A DNA stretch of 64,000 nucleotides from Buxus sempervirens (Eukaryota > Streptophyta > Magnoliopsida > Buxales > Buxaceae): assembly GCA_947561395.2 (NCBI GenBank), contig OX387194.1:30390036-30454035 (forward strand), in the 5' to 3' direction. This document shows positions 9,764-20,754 of this stretch, in pieces; position 1 is the stretch's first letter; each line of letters starts with the position of its first letter. Made by a program: the position numbers and the translations under genes. The notes under the pieces are model-generated. The model ran no database searches. It was not told where the DNA came from and worked only from the letters and a program-made list of their open reading frames with translations.

Positions 9764-12245
9764 CTACTCCTGTGCAGGATCTCCTTGGCCACGTCCTCCT
9801 CTACGGCTTCTCCCCCGAGATGGTTGGCGCCTATAATAGGCCAAAAGTAGCTTCGCCATGTAGCGTGGTCTCCGACCCACAAAGGACTGAAGCTAGTACT
9901 CAATACAGTAATCCGATGTGTCGGGGGAAGGAACAGGGATAGAATCAGAAGAAGCCTTTGGCTCAGCAGGAACTGGCTCAACTAGACCCCCAGCCGTAGC
10001 AGTCTCCACTCCCATAGATCCAGAAGGCCCAGCAGCAGCAGAAGAGGGTCCAGGAACAGAAATATCTGTGTCAATGGAATAAATTCAGAAATAGAAGCAT
10101 CAAAATAAACCAAGGAGGGAAAATTAAAACTTACCAGGAATATCTACAGTAGAAACTGGGGGATCTGGCTCAACTGGGTCAGCAGCAGGGATGTCCTCCG
10201 GCTCAGGAACCATCACTGGAGATGAAGGAGCAGCCGGGGCATCCGCAGTAGCAGCTGGGACATCCACAGGATCAGCAACCCGAGCTGGAGATGGACCAGA
10301 TACAGGGAAGTCAAGCTCGTAGGCAGCATCATCCGGGACCGGGCCCTGCACAAGTCAAAACAGGCATATCAGAATAGCAGAAACATAGAAATAAAGGAGA
10401 TGAAAATTACAAAGTACCTGTCTAGCCTGGAGCTCAGCAACCAGGGCCTCCAGCTCTTTGATCCTAGCATCCCTCTGGGCCACGACCGCATCATGCTCGG
10501 CGATCATATCATCGATCGTGACCCGCTGGCTCTCGAACCGGTCCCGGATAATATTCAGCTCATGTACCTGCAAACAAGAACAGAATTGGGGTCAGAAATA
10601 CAGAAGGGAAGAAAAGTGGATGAAAATATGAAGATTACGAGACTCACCGTGTCCTCATGGATTCGGATACAAATCCCGCCAATCTCGGTCACCCCCGCAC
10701 GAGTGGGTCGATCCATCAAGCACCCAATGGATACTCTCTAGATCCACTCGTCGTAATCCCCAGCTACTGTGAGCCTCTCTGCATCCTGGAAATGATCAAA
10801 CTGATCAACATTAAAACCCGGCAGGAGCGTGTCGGGACCCACAGGAGGAGGAGGAACGGGGATACGAAGTGCACCGGTGTGCTGATAGTACAGGAACTCT
10901 CCCAAGTACATCAACCTACCAAGCCTCCCAAGGAAGCACTGGTAGGGCTGACGTCGCCGATCTCTATCAAAAGCACCCTGTACTATCATCTCACGGGCCA
11001 CTCCGACATCCACGTCATCAAAGCGTGCCAGGAGGAGCTGCAAAGAAGAAAAATAGTCAGATACAGTCAAGGTGCAGGAAAAGAAACGAAAGGAAAAAGG
11101 CAAAGAATTTACATCGGATCTTCGGGCGCGGTCCAAGTGAACCCGAGCAGTGCGAGGCTGACTCCTATTAGCATCTCGGACCTGGGCTGACCAGCGTAAA
11201 GCAACAGGGAAATCCGTGACCTCAGGTACCGGGGATGGGCGGAAGAAAGTCATATAGGTGTACATAAACACCTGGTAAAACAAAATCAATCAGAGATCAA
11301 GAAGATAAGGCCTAAGGAAGTAAACCAGACTGATAAATTCAATACCTGTAGAATCTGCCAGAAGAACTGGCTGCTGACTCCATCGCCTCTCAGGGATGCC
11401 AGGCCTCGAACCGCTTGGCACAACCCGGCTAGGATGGTCCCATATATAAGCTGACCCCATGCTAGCTGGAGGGTCTGATGAAAATCTCGCAAGGCGTCCA
11501 AGAAGAGCGGGCTGACACTGGTCGTATCCTCCAGGAAGAAGCAGCTCCCGAGCATCAGCAAAAATATATGTCGAAAGATGGGAACAAAGGCTGCATCCTC
11601 CACAGCGACGGTCGCATGTCTCCCCTCGAAATGACGAGCCAGGCTCTCCCGCAGCCAACTAATAGAGAGGTGACCACTCCGCCCATCCCAAGCAGCATGA
11701 GGCAGGTCCGGATACCCCAGGAGGAGGCCAATATCCTCCGCAGAAGGCCGATCCAAGACGATGGTCCACCCCGTCAAAGGAATACCGGTAATCATCACAA
11801 AATCAGAGGGGCGGATCCCCAGCTCCGCGTCCGGAAGATGGAATGACTGAGTCTCCAGAAAATATCTCTCCATCATGGCGAAGATGAGTGGACAGTCGGC
11901 TCTGAAAGATGGGATGCTAAGGAAATGGTCCAAATGGCACCTCCCAAACTCGCGCCTGAGGGTCGGAGAAAGCGACTGAGCCAACTCGCTAAATCTCCCC
12001 CAATTGCCTCGCAAATGGGAAGAATGATAGGGAAGCAGCACATCGGCCCTGATGCACATAGAGGGGTGGCTATCCAAGCCACTGAGGAGCTCTGTATCAT
12101 GAACAGATGCTCTCAGCTCCTCAGAGACCCCTGACAGAGCTACAGCAGCACCATCCTGAGCTGCACCTCGGGCTCTGCCACGGCCTCTCTCACCCTCAGG
12201 GGCCTGATCCTGAACTCTGCCTCGGGCTCTGCCTCGGCCTCTCAC
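9764..12245 (-). pseudogene. Plant-mobile-domain (PMD)-like accessory gene, 6 exons
   Basis: A second gene antisense to pol. Exons deduced from GT-AG junctions that keep the frame: 12245-11346, 11271-11113, 11037-10648, 10567-10418, 10345-10135, 10065-9764. The five introns are only 69-80 bp. The conceptual product is about 703 residues: an Arg-Gly-rich N-terminus, a domain resembling the aminotransferase-like plant mobile domain (SDFVMITGIPLTGW, LLLGYPDLP, FLLMLGSCFFLED), a coiled coil (exon 4), a Pro/Ala/Asp-rich linker (exon 5) and an RG-rich tail ending about RGQGDPAQE. In-frame TAGs lie at 10740-10738 and 9895-9893. No ATG is present at the 5' end, because the gene abuts LTR sequence at about 12246, so the start and promoter are lost. 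Plant mobile domains are known from transposons and from MAIL1-like silencing proteins. A role here is not established. Confidence 0.8.
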
Positions 12246-13616
12246 ATTTGCGGATTTATTACTTTCATTGTGATAAATCTCAAATAAATGGCATCAATCA
12301 ATTCTGGAATGTTTTTAAAGGTTTTGTATTCATCTTGCACGAATTGCACACACTTTGTCACAGTTTTGCATTGTTTTTCTCCAAAAAGGGCTTAACTTGA
12401 CAGCAACTGTACCCCGACTTCGGACACTCATAACTTCATCGTCCGGATGAATTTTGGAGTGATTACAGAACCATGGGAACGGTGAGGCTGTCTAGTTTAT
12501 GTCCACCAAATTTCATTAATTTATATCAAGCGGATTTTTGACACCTCTCTGTCGAAGTTGATTGGACAGTTCAGGTTCAAATACAGAACTTGTCACTTCG
12601 ACGGAGCGCCATGTGTTCGTGTGTTCGTTTTAAATCCGATTCGAGTGATTTTTTGTTTCTGGGCACTCCTTTATGAGTCTATTTTTAAATCCAATTGATT
12701 TCATAATTTTTTTGATTTAAATTGTGTCGTGGAGAGAAGATTTACTAAGAACTGCTCAACAGCACTTTTCTGGGTCAATCTGTGATCCTCGAGGCCTGTT
12801 CGGGAAGTCACCCAAGGCACATCCGAATGAGTTTTTGTATTAGGCTAGTTTCTTTTGAAAGATGGCCATACAGACTTCATTGACACCAAATTTCACGGAT
12901 TTCTATGGAGTAGATTTTTCTAGGTGATTTTCCAAAGTTGCCTACTTGCTACTTTTGATTTTCTCCGGCAGCAACTTTAAAAGAGCCATAACTCTTAGGA
13001 TTTCAACCGGAATTAATTAAAATTTTGCATGAGACTATTGTTTACCCTAATCTTTCAAATGGATTTGGTTTGATTTAATTTAAAATTGGATTTGATTAAT
13101 TTCAAGATAAATGGCCTTACTTTTTACCAAATTTCCCGGATTTGCCTCAACTTGGTTTTGTGCAACTTTTGCTGTGATTTCCATCTTTTTGTGATATTCC
13201 AGAAGTGATATTAACATAAAAGAAGATCTGGAATTCATTTGGATTTTCATGTGAAGATATCATATATTTGTCCTTTTTCAAGGTTTTCATGATTTTTTAG
13301 CAAGCTTTCTATTTTCTTTTGGCATGAATAACACTTGGCAACCACCTTGTGTGGGTGAATGGGGGTGCCTAACACCTTCCCCCGTTCATAATCTAATCCC
13401 CTTACCCATCTCTGGATTTGATTTTCAAGTAGGGTTTTTTTTTTTACTCTAGAATTTGCCTTTTAGCACTTTTTATCTCTTTTTGCTTGTTTTTAATTCT
13501 TTTGGTGTCCATTCACACCTCAAAATTCTGAATGGTGGCGACTCTCCCAATTTTATGTCGAGTCCCGTGTGTTGACGGAGGGGAAATCATCCCGGTGATT
13601 TTTCCCATGTCTCGCA
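12246..13616 (+). mobile_element. 3' part of Tat LTR ('Z' family), truncated on the left
   Basis: Matches the 3' two-thirds of the Z LTR seen reversed at 22211-24233 and 60821-62557. Shared blocks include the 'CATAACTTCATCatCC' region, the GGCAACCACCTTGTGTGGGTG block, a GGTGGCGACTCTCC block and the end CCATGTCTCGCA at 13616. It is oriented like the Tat pol at 1-6685, so it is probably part of that element's 3' LTR. Its left edge is fused directly to the 5' end of the PMD-like gene, with no polypurine tract or U3. Confidence 0.75.
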
Positions 13617-13930
13617 CCTAGTCTTTGCCTATAAATAGGAGGCCCCTCCTCAAGCAAATGGCCAAGAGTTGGAGATTGAAGAGCTCCAAGTGAAGAATGG
13701 AACCTCTGCCCCATTGCTTTCAGAACCCAGGTAAGCCCTAACCTTCTTTTAATTTTTTGTTCTTCAATTCTAGGGTTAGTTCTTCCTTCCTTTCTGTAGA
13801 ATAATGGCCTGAACGTGTTTGGAACCCCATTCCCTACTCAAAGTACCTCAAGACTATCTCTAGCCGCAAAACATGAAGAGAAAGCTAGGGGAAACGAGAA
13901 GGGAGAGAGGGGATGGAATCGCCTTTCTCT
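13617..13930 (+). mobile_element. Z LTR promoter/leader fragment with TATA and splice donor
   Basis: Begins about 12 bp before a TATA box CTATAAATAG (13629-13638). It then follows the Z leader (GCAAATGG...), a splice-donor-like CCCAG|GTAAGCCC at 13730/13731, and the AAAGTACCTCAAGACTATCT block that recurs at about 15460. It lies immediately after an LTR 3' end, an order not found in an intact LTR, so this is a rearrangement junction. Confidence 0.65.
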
Positions 13931-15401
13931 TAGTTAGAATGTCTTCCTTTTGTGTATTTTGCCAAAAGGAAAGATCTTATCATATGCCCGAACAGCCCAA
14001 AAACCTGCATGCATAGGAAATCGAGAAGGGAGAGAGGGGAAAGATTACGGGGTACATTAAGAATGAAAGAGGATAGGACCCCTCTTTACAAATATGAACA
14101 AATTAACATAAGAAAAGTTAGTTCAAAACAGTTTATTGGAACTCTTTCTTCCTCCGTTGTTTCGCGTGGGGGAACTCCCCTCCCGGGGAGTCCCGTTTAT
14201 ATGCACCAAGCAAACAGATTAGATAGAAAGAATAAAACAAAGAACAGCTTTAAAATGTCAAAACGATCACTTATTAAGAGAACTTTTAATGTAATACAAA
14301 GCTAATTAAAAGCTTACCGTGCTATTATTACCTTATTCTGAGGTGTGGAGGTTCTCTGAATGATTTTGACAGCGCTTCCGCACTCCCTTTGATTCTCTGA
14401 AATGGGTTTGGAAAGAGCCTCCTTGCCTTCAAGATTAAAAGGGATGGAAGGTGACAAGAATGGGTGGAGCCTAAGGGTATTTTGGGAATAAAATTTGGGT
14501 TGAAAAGGGCAGATGGTCTTTGGCAGAGTGTTGGACGAGCAGGGGGCGGAGAAGGAAAGGGGGGACCATCAAGGGCCAGCTTACACAAATGGGGGGCTGG
14601 CCCCCTATTTATAGGCATTTTTTTTCGTGCTCGTATTTGAAGGGGCATGTCTTGCCTGTACTTCAAATGCGGGCATGCCTTGCCCGTACTTCAAATGCGG
14701 GCGAAATAAACACGTTTTAAAATCTCGCGAATTCGCCAGCTGTCGCCGTACAGGATGCGTGTCCTGCTTCTAGAAGGCTTGCCCGTATTTGAATTATGGG
14801 CATGCCTCACCCGCACTTCAAATACGGGCGCGCACGTTTTTTAAATGCTGGATTTGAAACACTTTATTAAATTTGATTTTTAATAAAGATTTTATCCGAT
14901 TTTTTGATTATTATATTATAAAAACGAGATTTTTATTAAAATATTATTAAAAGAATAAAGATATTTCTATTAAATGATTATTTTATTCATTTATTCTGCT
15001 TTTTGTTGCTGTTTTGCCACATGGGCAGCTTTCTTTGAAACTTCAACTGCCCATAACTTTTCCGTTCGAACTTCGATTTCAGCCAATTTGGTGTCGTTGG
15101 AATCAGCTCAGAATGCTCTATCCAATGGGATCAAATTGGATAGTTGAATTTGGGTCGAGCAAAAAGTCAACTTTCGCTTCCCCAAAAATTTGACCAGCTC
15201 ATAACTTTCTCATCCGGACTTCGATTCCAGCAAACTCAGTTGTATTAGAACCATGTTGAAATTATCTTTTCAATGAGAGGAAGTTTGATGGTCAATTATT
15301 TTTGGATCAAAAAGTCAAATTTTGGCCCCCTCAGGGTTTGACTTTTTTAATTAAAATTTTTATTTTCTGCATTTTCGGGGGTGTAAAAATCAGGTGTCTA
15401 C
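13931..15401 (-). mobile_element. Y-family LTR fragment
   Basis: The right end GGTGTCTACA at 15401 corresponds to the right end of the solo LTR at 3412. The last 500 bp match closely, including the repeated blocks ending 'CTCATAaCTTTCTCATC' and CCCCTCAGGGTTTGACTTTT. Minus-strand TATA CTATAAATAG at 14614-14605, upstream palindromes at 14654, 14682, 14781 and 14810, and a donor ACG|GTAAGC near 14317. The left edge is approximate and about 1 kb of the LTR is missing. Confidence 0.75.
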
Positions 15402-17131
15402 ACTTAGTTCTAGAACCCTCTTAATGGCCTACTGTTGTGTGAAACCCCATTCCCTACTCAAAGTACCTCAAGATTATTTCTAGCCATAAAAGGTGAAGAG
15501 AGAACTAGGGGAAATGAGAATGGGAATGGAACCTTAGTCATAGAACCCCATTTTTAATGCTATATGTTATAATGTGTTGATTAATTTAAAGAGATGATTT
15601 TTACACATGCACACATCGCACTTGTTTTGTCGAAATAGGCTTGCATTTTGGATCTACCGTATTCATTATGATAGATTTGAAATGAATGGCCCCAAGCATT
15701 TCTTGGACATTTCTGAATGGTTTTCAAAAGAATACAAGTGAATTTTTCCTTGGATATAGAAGACCTCTCGGTCTAATCTCTTTGTTTTGGGCATTTTTGC
15801 TCCATTTTGGGGGTTTTGGTATATTCTCTCCAATCAAAGAGAATGGTGAGCCAAATTCGTGCCCTATATCCTTCTGGAGGGTTTTCAGCATTTTTCCAAA
15901 TGATTTTAATTCAGATCACACAAATCACACACACTTGCCCACTGTTTGGACTTGATTCTGCTTAAAAGTCTCAAATTCGGACAGCACCTACACCCGATTT
16001 TAGAACACCCATAACTTCATCATCCAGATTAATTTTTGGCTGATTCCAGAGACATGTGAAAGGTGAGATTGTCTAGTTCTTATCCGTAAAATTTCATCAA
16101 TTTTTATGGAGTGGATTTTTGACACCATTCGATCAAAGTAGACAGGTCAGTTCAGGCTGGATTGCTGAACCTGTCACTTTGACTGAGCACCATGTGCTCG
16201 ATTTAAGTGATTTGATTTCTGTGTTTTTCTTTATGAGTATGCTTTCAAATCCAATTGGTTTCAAAATTTTTTGCTTTCATTTGTGTCTGATTTACTCAGA
16301 ACTGCCCTATAGCACAATTCTGTGCTGATCTGTGATCCTCTAGGCATATTCGTGAGGTCACACAAGTCACATCCGAATGGAGTTTTGTGTGAAGTCTATT
16401 TCATTTGAAAGATGGCACCTCATACTTTATTCATGCAAGTTTTCAAGGATTTATATGGAGCCAATCTTCACAAATAGGTTTTCAAAGTTTCCCACTTGCC
16501 ACTTTTATCAACTTATAACAGTGAATTTTAAACAAGCATAACTCTTAGGATTTTAATCGGATCTACTTGAAAATTTTCCTGAGTCTTTTATTTGTCATAA
16601 TCTTTCAAATGGATTTGGTTTGATTCAATTTGAATTTGATTTGAATGATTTTATGGTCAAATGGCTCCATCTTTTATCGAGTTTTCCGGATTGGCCTTAA
16701 CTTGCTTGTATTCAAATTTCATTTACAATTATTGGTGATGTCCTAGTAGTAATACTTCCATAAAAGAGGATCTGGAATTCATTGGACTTCTCATGTGAAG
16801 GGATGATACATGTGTTTGATTCTTTTCAAGTCTTTTGATTATTTTAATTAGCAAGCTTTCTTTACTTTGAACATAAACAATACTTGGCAACCACCTTGTG
16901 TGGGTGAATGGGGGTGCCTAACACCTTCCCCCGTTCATAATCTAATCCCCTTACCCATCTCTGGATTTTTTATTTTAAAGTGGAATTAATTTTGATCTAG
17001 ATTTGCCTTTTGTGCTTATTTTGATGATTTTGGTGTCCATTCACACCTAAAAAGAATGGTGGTGACTCTTCCCTTTTTCGAATCCCCTGTGATGATCAGG
17101 AAGTCATTAAATTGATTTTCCATGTCTCACA
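15402..17131 (+). mobile_element. 3' part of Tat Z LTR ending CCATGTCTCACA
   Basis: Second + copy of the Z LTR 3' portion, parallel to 12246-13616 block by block and ending at 17131 with TCTCACA. No confident primer-binding site follows (17132 reads ATGGTGCCTCCCCC), so I cannot tell whether this is a 5' or 3' LTR. No coding sequence is seen. Confidence 0.75.
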
Positions 17132-19290
17132 ATGGTGCCTCCCCCTAAAGGAGGCACGCACATCGTGCACCTCCCGACAATAGAATGCGCCCGCGGATTG
17201 ACACGCGCACAATAAGGAATGATTTGTTTGTCTTTGATTGCGTAGCATGATCATGGTTTGACCAATCAGACCCCAAGCAATAGGCCTCTCAGGCCCTTGA
17301 TTTGGTCTTCCCTTTATAATGTACTAAATCACTTGCTTCAACAAAGGTGGAGAATCTCACCCCCCACCTCAAAAATCTTGAGTTTTGCAACTCAGGTGTC
17401 GGAAGAAGGGTCCAAGTCTTGATTTCCTTCCCCTTTGGTTAAAAGCAACTCAATATTGATTTAAATTGTTAATCAAGAGATTTGGACACCACTGTGGGTC
17501 AACAAAGTGTCCCACAGTCATCTTAGACCCAGCTAACGGAGGCAGGGATCCCAAAATCCTTGAAAAATGCATTTTGGAGTATTAAGAGTAGAACTGTATA
17601 CTCAGTACGGTTCTGCTAAAGAACCGTACTGTGTATATGATTCTTCCTTGGGAGATTACAAAGTGTATTTTTCCCCCATTTGTGATTAATCTCAATCTCG
17701 AAGGGTCTTTGGGCATCCGGAAACCAATGTTGGGCCCTAGGCTTCCTTTAAGCCCTACTTGATTTCATACGGAGACCCGTTCCTCTTTCAAACACCCAGA
17801 TCCTTTCTAAATGGATAGGAGACCATGTTCATACCTCATTGGTTGCCCCAAACCCACTGCTCCTTTTAAAAATCAAAGGAATAAACTTAATAAGGCAAAA
17901 TGAGGATAAGGACAGGATTGCTAGAGCACTGTATTGTACATATGGTTCTTAAGGAAATAGGCTCCACCGTACTGAGTATATGGTGTAGCTTGTTTTATCT
18001 TATTCAGTGGCTTTTCAGTCCTTTATTTGTTATAAAAATCACCTCCAAAACAAAATAAGTAAGCCAAAAGGTTTGCTACCAAAACTGCAACCCTAAATGG
18101 GACTTAGGCCTACTTTTAGGCCTTGCTCGGCATTCCGTGGGCCTTCCAATAGGGCCCACCCTTCAGACAAAGGTCACTACAAATAAAACAGACATAAATC
18201 AGAAAAAAGGACCTTCACCACTCATTTGGTCCCACAAAGGTTGAATCAAAACATGCTTGCTTAGGACAGGTGAGATAAAGTGGTTAACACGATCTAAAAT
18301 CAACCAGGGATGACCCATGGGACACGTCTTCGACGAGGCGTACCAAAGTGTTTATGAACTTCCCCGAACCGTAACCAAGTACTTAACCAAAATGTCGATG
18401 CACAGAACACCTATTACACAAATTCTTAGGCATCTAGTTGTCTGCCTCCACCCATTCAGGTCAAATCCCTTAATCCTTTAATTCCAGTCCCATCTTGAAT
18501 GCGTGTGATCCTTTCATGCATTCACATGAGAGTGCACATGGCATTATTGAAAGAGGTGACTGCATACCTTTCTACATGTGTGCCATAGATTGATGTGCGC
18601 ACAGGTACATCTCTCAAGGTATGAGAGCATCAACATAGAAGGAAAAGAAGATGGGAGAACTTAAAGACAAGGATATTGAGGCATGCATTTCATTATATGA
18701 TCACATTTGAACAAAATTCAAGTGTGTTACATAAAATAAAAGTAGAAGGCTTACCTTAAGGAATGGAGGCTCTTAGAGATGCTTTGAGTTCCCTCCAAGT
18801 GATGAAACAAGTGAAGCCTCCTTCTTTAGCTCCAAGATGGTTTGCTTTTCCAGTTATTTCAAGTTATAGATGGGTCTCTTTAAGCTAGAATGGATTTGGA
18901 GGGATTTGAGGTGGTTTAGAAGGATCTTGAAGGCTTAGAGGAGCTGTAACTAGGAGACCTTCGGAACTCAGGTGAAGAGAATGAAGAAAAAAAAATGAGC
19001 TCCCTCAAAACAGTTCAAAAATTGGGCTTTTATAGCCTAGGGAAGTTGCAAAACACGTCCTTTCAAAAATCCAAATTCCGAATTTTACGGGATCTGTCTG
19101 CGAATAGGTGGGATTGCGATTAGACATTGCACCATATTTTCAATACGGTGCAACGTGTTTTGCACCGTATTGCAAATATGGTGCAAAGCAAATCTTATCA
19201 AATCAATTTGCCCGATTATCTCATTCTTTTGGTGTGAATAAGGGTCTGGATAAATAAACAAACGACGGAAGAATAGCTCTGGTTTTCATT
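17132..19290. other. LTR-derived non-coding region with two palindrome sets
   Basis: No coding sequence. 17591-17643 holds a pair of facing palindromes (GAACTGTATA...TACGGTTC and GAACCGTACT...), with a degenerate third at 17962-17983. 18301-18470 resembles the U5-like block at 35571-35740 in the same orientation. 18594-18603 is the self-complementary TGTGCGCACA, the same decamer that begins the Y LTR. 18751-19186 looks like a minus-strand LTR promoter: donor AAG|GTAA at 18754, TATAAAA at 19034-19028, and two TTGCACC-type palindromes at 19127-19153 and 19160-19186. Element boundaries are unresolved. Confidence 0.5.
19028..19186 (-). promoter_or_regulatory. LTR-like promoter with TTGCACC palindromes
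   Basis: Minus-strand TATAAAA at 19034-19028, preceded (to the right) by two 27-bp near-palindromes with TTGCACC / GGTGCAA arms at 19127-19153 and 19160-19186. The arrangement is the same as in the Y and Z LTRs but with a different motif. Confidence 0.6.
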
Positions 19291-20231
19291 TTGGATCAGG
19301 GAGAGATTCAAACCTTTGCATCAGTGGAGCTCTCAACATCAAGCAAAGCTTGTAATCCATTTTTACCAAGTATGAGTGTTACAGTTTATCCTTGTAGTTT
19401 GTCTTTGAATTTGAATTTATTAGATAATGCTCATGAAGAAATCTGGTTTGTAATTGACATCTCAGACATTGTTCTGCATGTATTCAAATTATCAATAAGG
19501 TTCATGCTAATCTTTTGATCCATTGTTATGATGTTCACTGCAGGATTGTTTCATCGATGATCCCTTTAAAACATTACCCAAGTCGTGTGATTGCTTGTGA
19601 TGGGTCGCATCATGGAATGGGGTTGATTCATTATTTCTTAAGACTATCTCATGCGCAACACATATTTTCCTTCGTCCATTTGTTCTTCATGAAACATTTT
19701 TTTTTAATTGGAGCATGATTATTTCAATGGTTTAAGTTAGCATTTGAGTCCATGTAACCCAACACTAGTCATGGCTATACGCAATCATCTACTTTTTTTT
19801 TTTTTTTCCTAATTGTTGGTCTTTATTTGATTGCCATTCGTCAAGTTATGTGGGTTGTGCTCTTTTATCTTCCTTGTATATTAGTGATCCTCCAAGGTAT
19901 GGCCAATCATAGAAGTGATTGAGTTGATTGTGATGATATTTGGATTTCTTCATTTTTCTTTCATTCCTTAATTTACATGTGCTTTTGATGCCGCTACTGG
20001 TTTACTGTGGTTGTCTTTATACTAGCAAAATCATCATATATTATGTAATGATCAATGTTTAAAAAACAAAATTCTATTTATAAAAATTTATACTACAACC
20101 ACGTTAAAACTATAAGTAGATGTATTAAATGCTATTTGCAAAATAGATGCATGATACATAAGATGGTTACAAAAATATGCTTGTTCTATTATCAGCATTT
20201 TTCCTTTCACTGAAATAAAAACTATGAGAGG
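19291..20231 (+). other. Possible exons of an unidentified gene; otherwise unassigned
   Basis: Two stretches look weakly coding on +: about 19306-19452 (open frame with SVELSTSSKACNPFLPSM) and about 19545-19640. The second follows a good acceptor (TTCACTGCAG at 19535-19544) and is open in two frames. I do not recognise the product. Composition is less repeat-like than the neighbours. It may be a captured or relict gene fragment. The remainder to 20231 is AT-rich with nothing recognisable. Confidence 0.25.
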
Positions 20232-20347
20232 GCACCACTTGAAGGCATTTTTAGCGGCGGATCAAGACCGCGGCTAAATCTTGAATGACCACCGCTAAAA
20301 CTCCATCACAACGACGCTTGTCCGCCGTTGATTCACTTGTTGCTGAA
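20232..20347. repeat. CACTA-type transposon end (TAGCGGCGG repeats), fragment
   Basis: CACCACTTGAAGGCATTTTT is followed by inverted units TAGCGGCGG and CCACCGCTAAAA with CCGCGGCTAAAT between. CACTA (En/Spm-like) elements in plants often start CACTAC and carry subterminal GCGGCGG/CCGC repeats. This is a decayed end at best. It is cut at 20348 by a chromovirus-type LTR. Confidence 0.35.
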
Positions 20348-20754
20348 TGTAATGCCCCGGATCCGAGTTACGTAGAAAAAACCATAACTCATCTCCAGAG
20401 GTTAATATGTAACACAGGATCACAATATCAGAGTAAAGGAAAAACATAAATGTAATAATAACTATATAATAGAGTGCGCTAAAAATAATCCCAAACTGAA
20501 ATAAACTTACATGACCAAGTAACTACTCGCAAGTATCGTCCTCTCCAAGAGCAGCTGAAAACAAAACAAAACAAACGGGATGAGATACGAATATCCCAGT
20601 GAGCAGTATATGCATGCAGAAATAGTTATCCTCAATTATATACATGCCACAATCAATAACCAGCACAAATAGTCGATAGAGATAAACTCCGAAGTTGAAA
20701 ACCAACTACAATGCCGATTAAACAACGAATGGGCAATGTCATGCCTATTGTTTC
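20348..20754 (-). mobile_element. Chromovirus-type LTR fragment (first 407 bp)
   Basis: Starts TGTAATGCCCCGGATCCGAG and matches the left end of the solo LTR at 52130, including the GAGATACGAATATCCCAG module. It is interrupted at 20755 by another LTR of the same family. Confidence 0.75.

Noticed and set aside
17132..17149. Primer-binding site after the LTR end at 17131
   Set aside because: ATGGTGCCTCCCCC does not match the 3' end of a plant tRNA well enough to claim.
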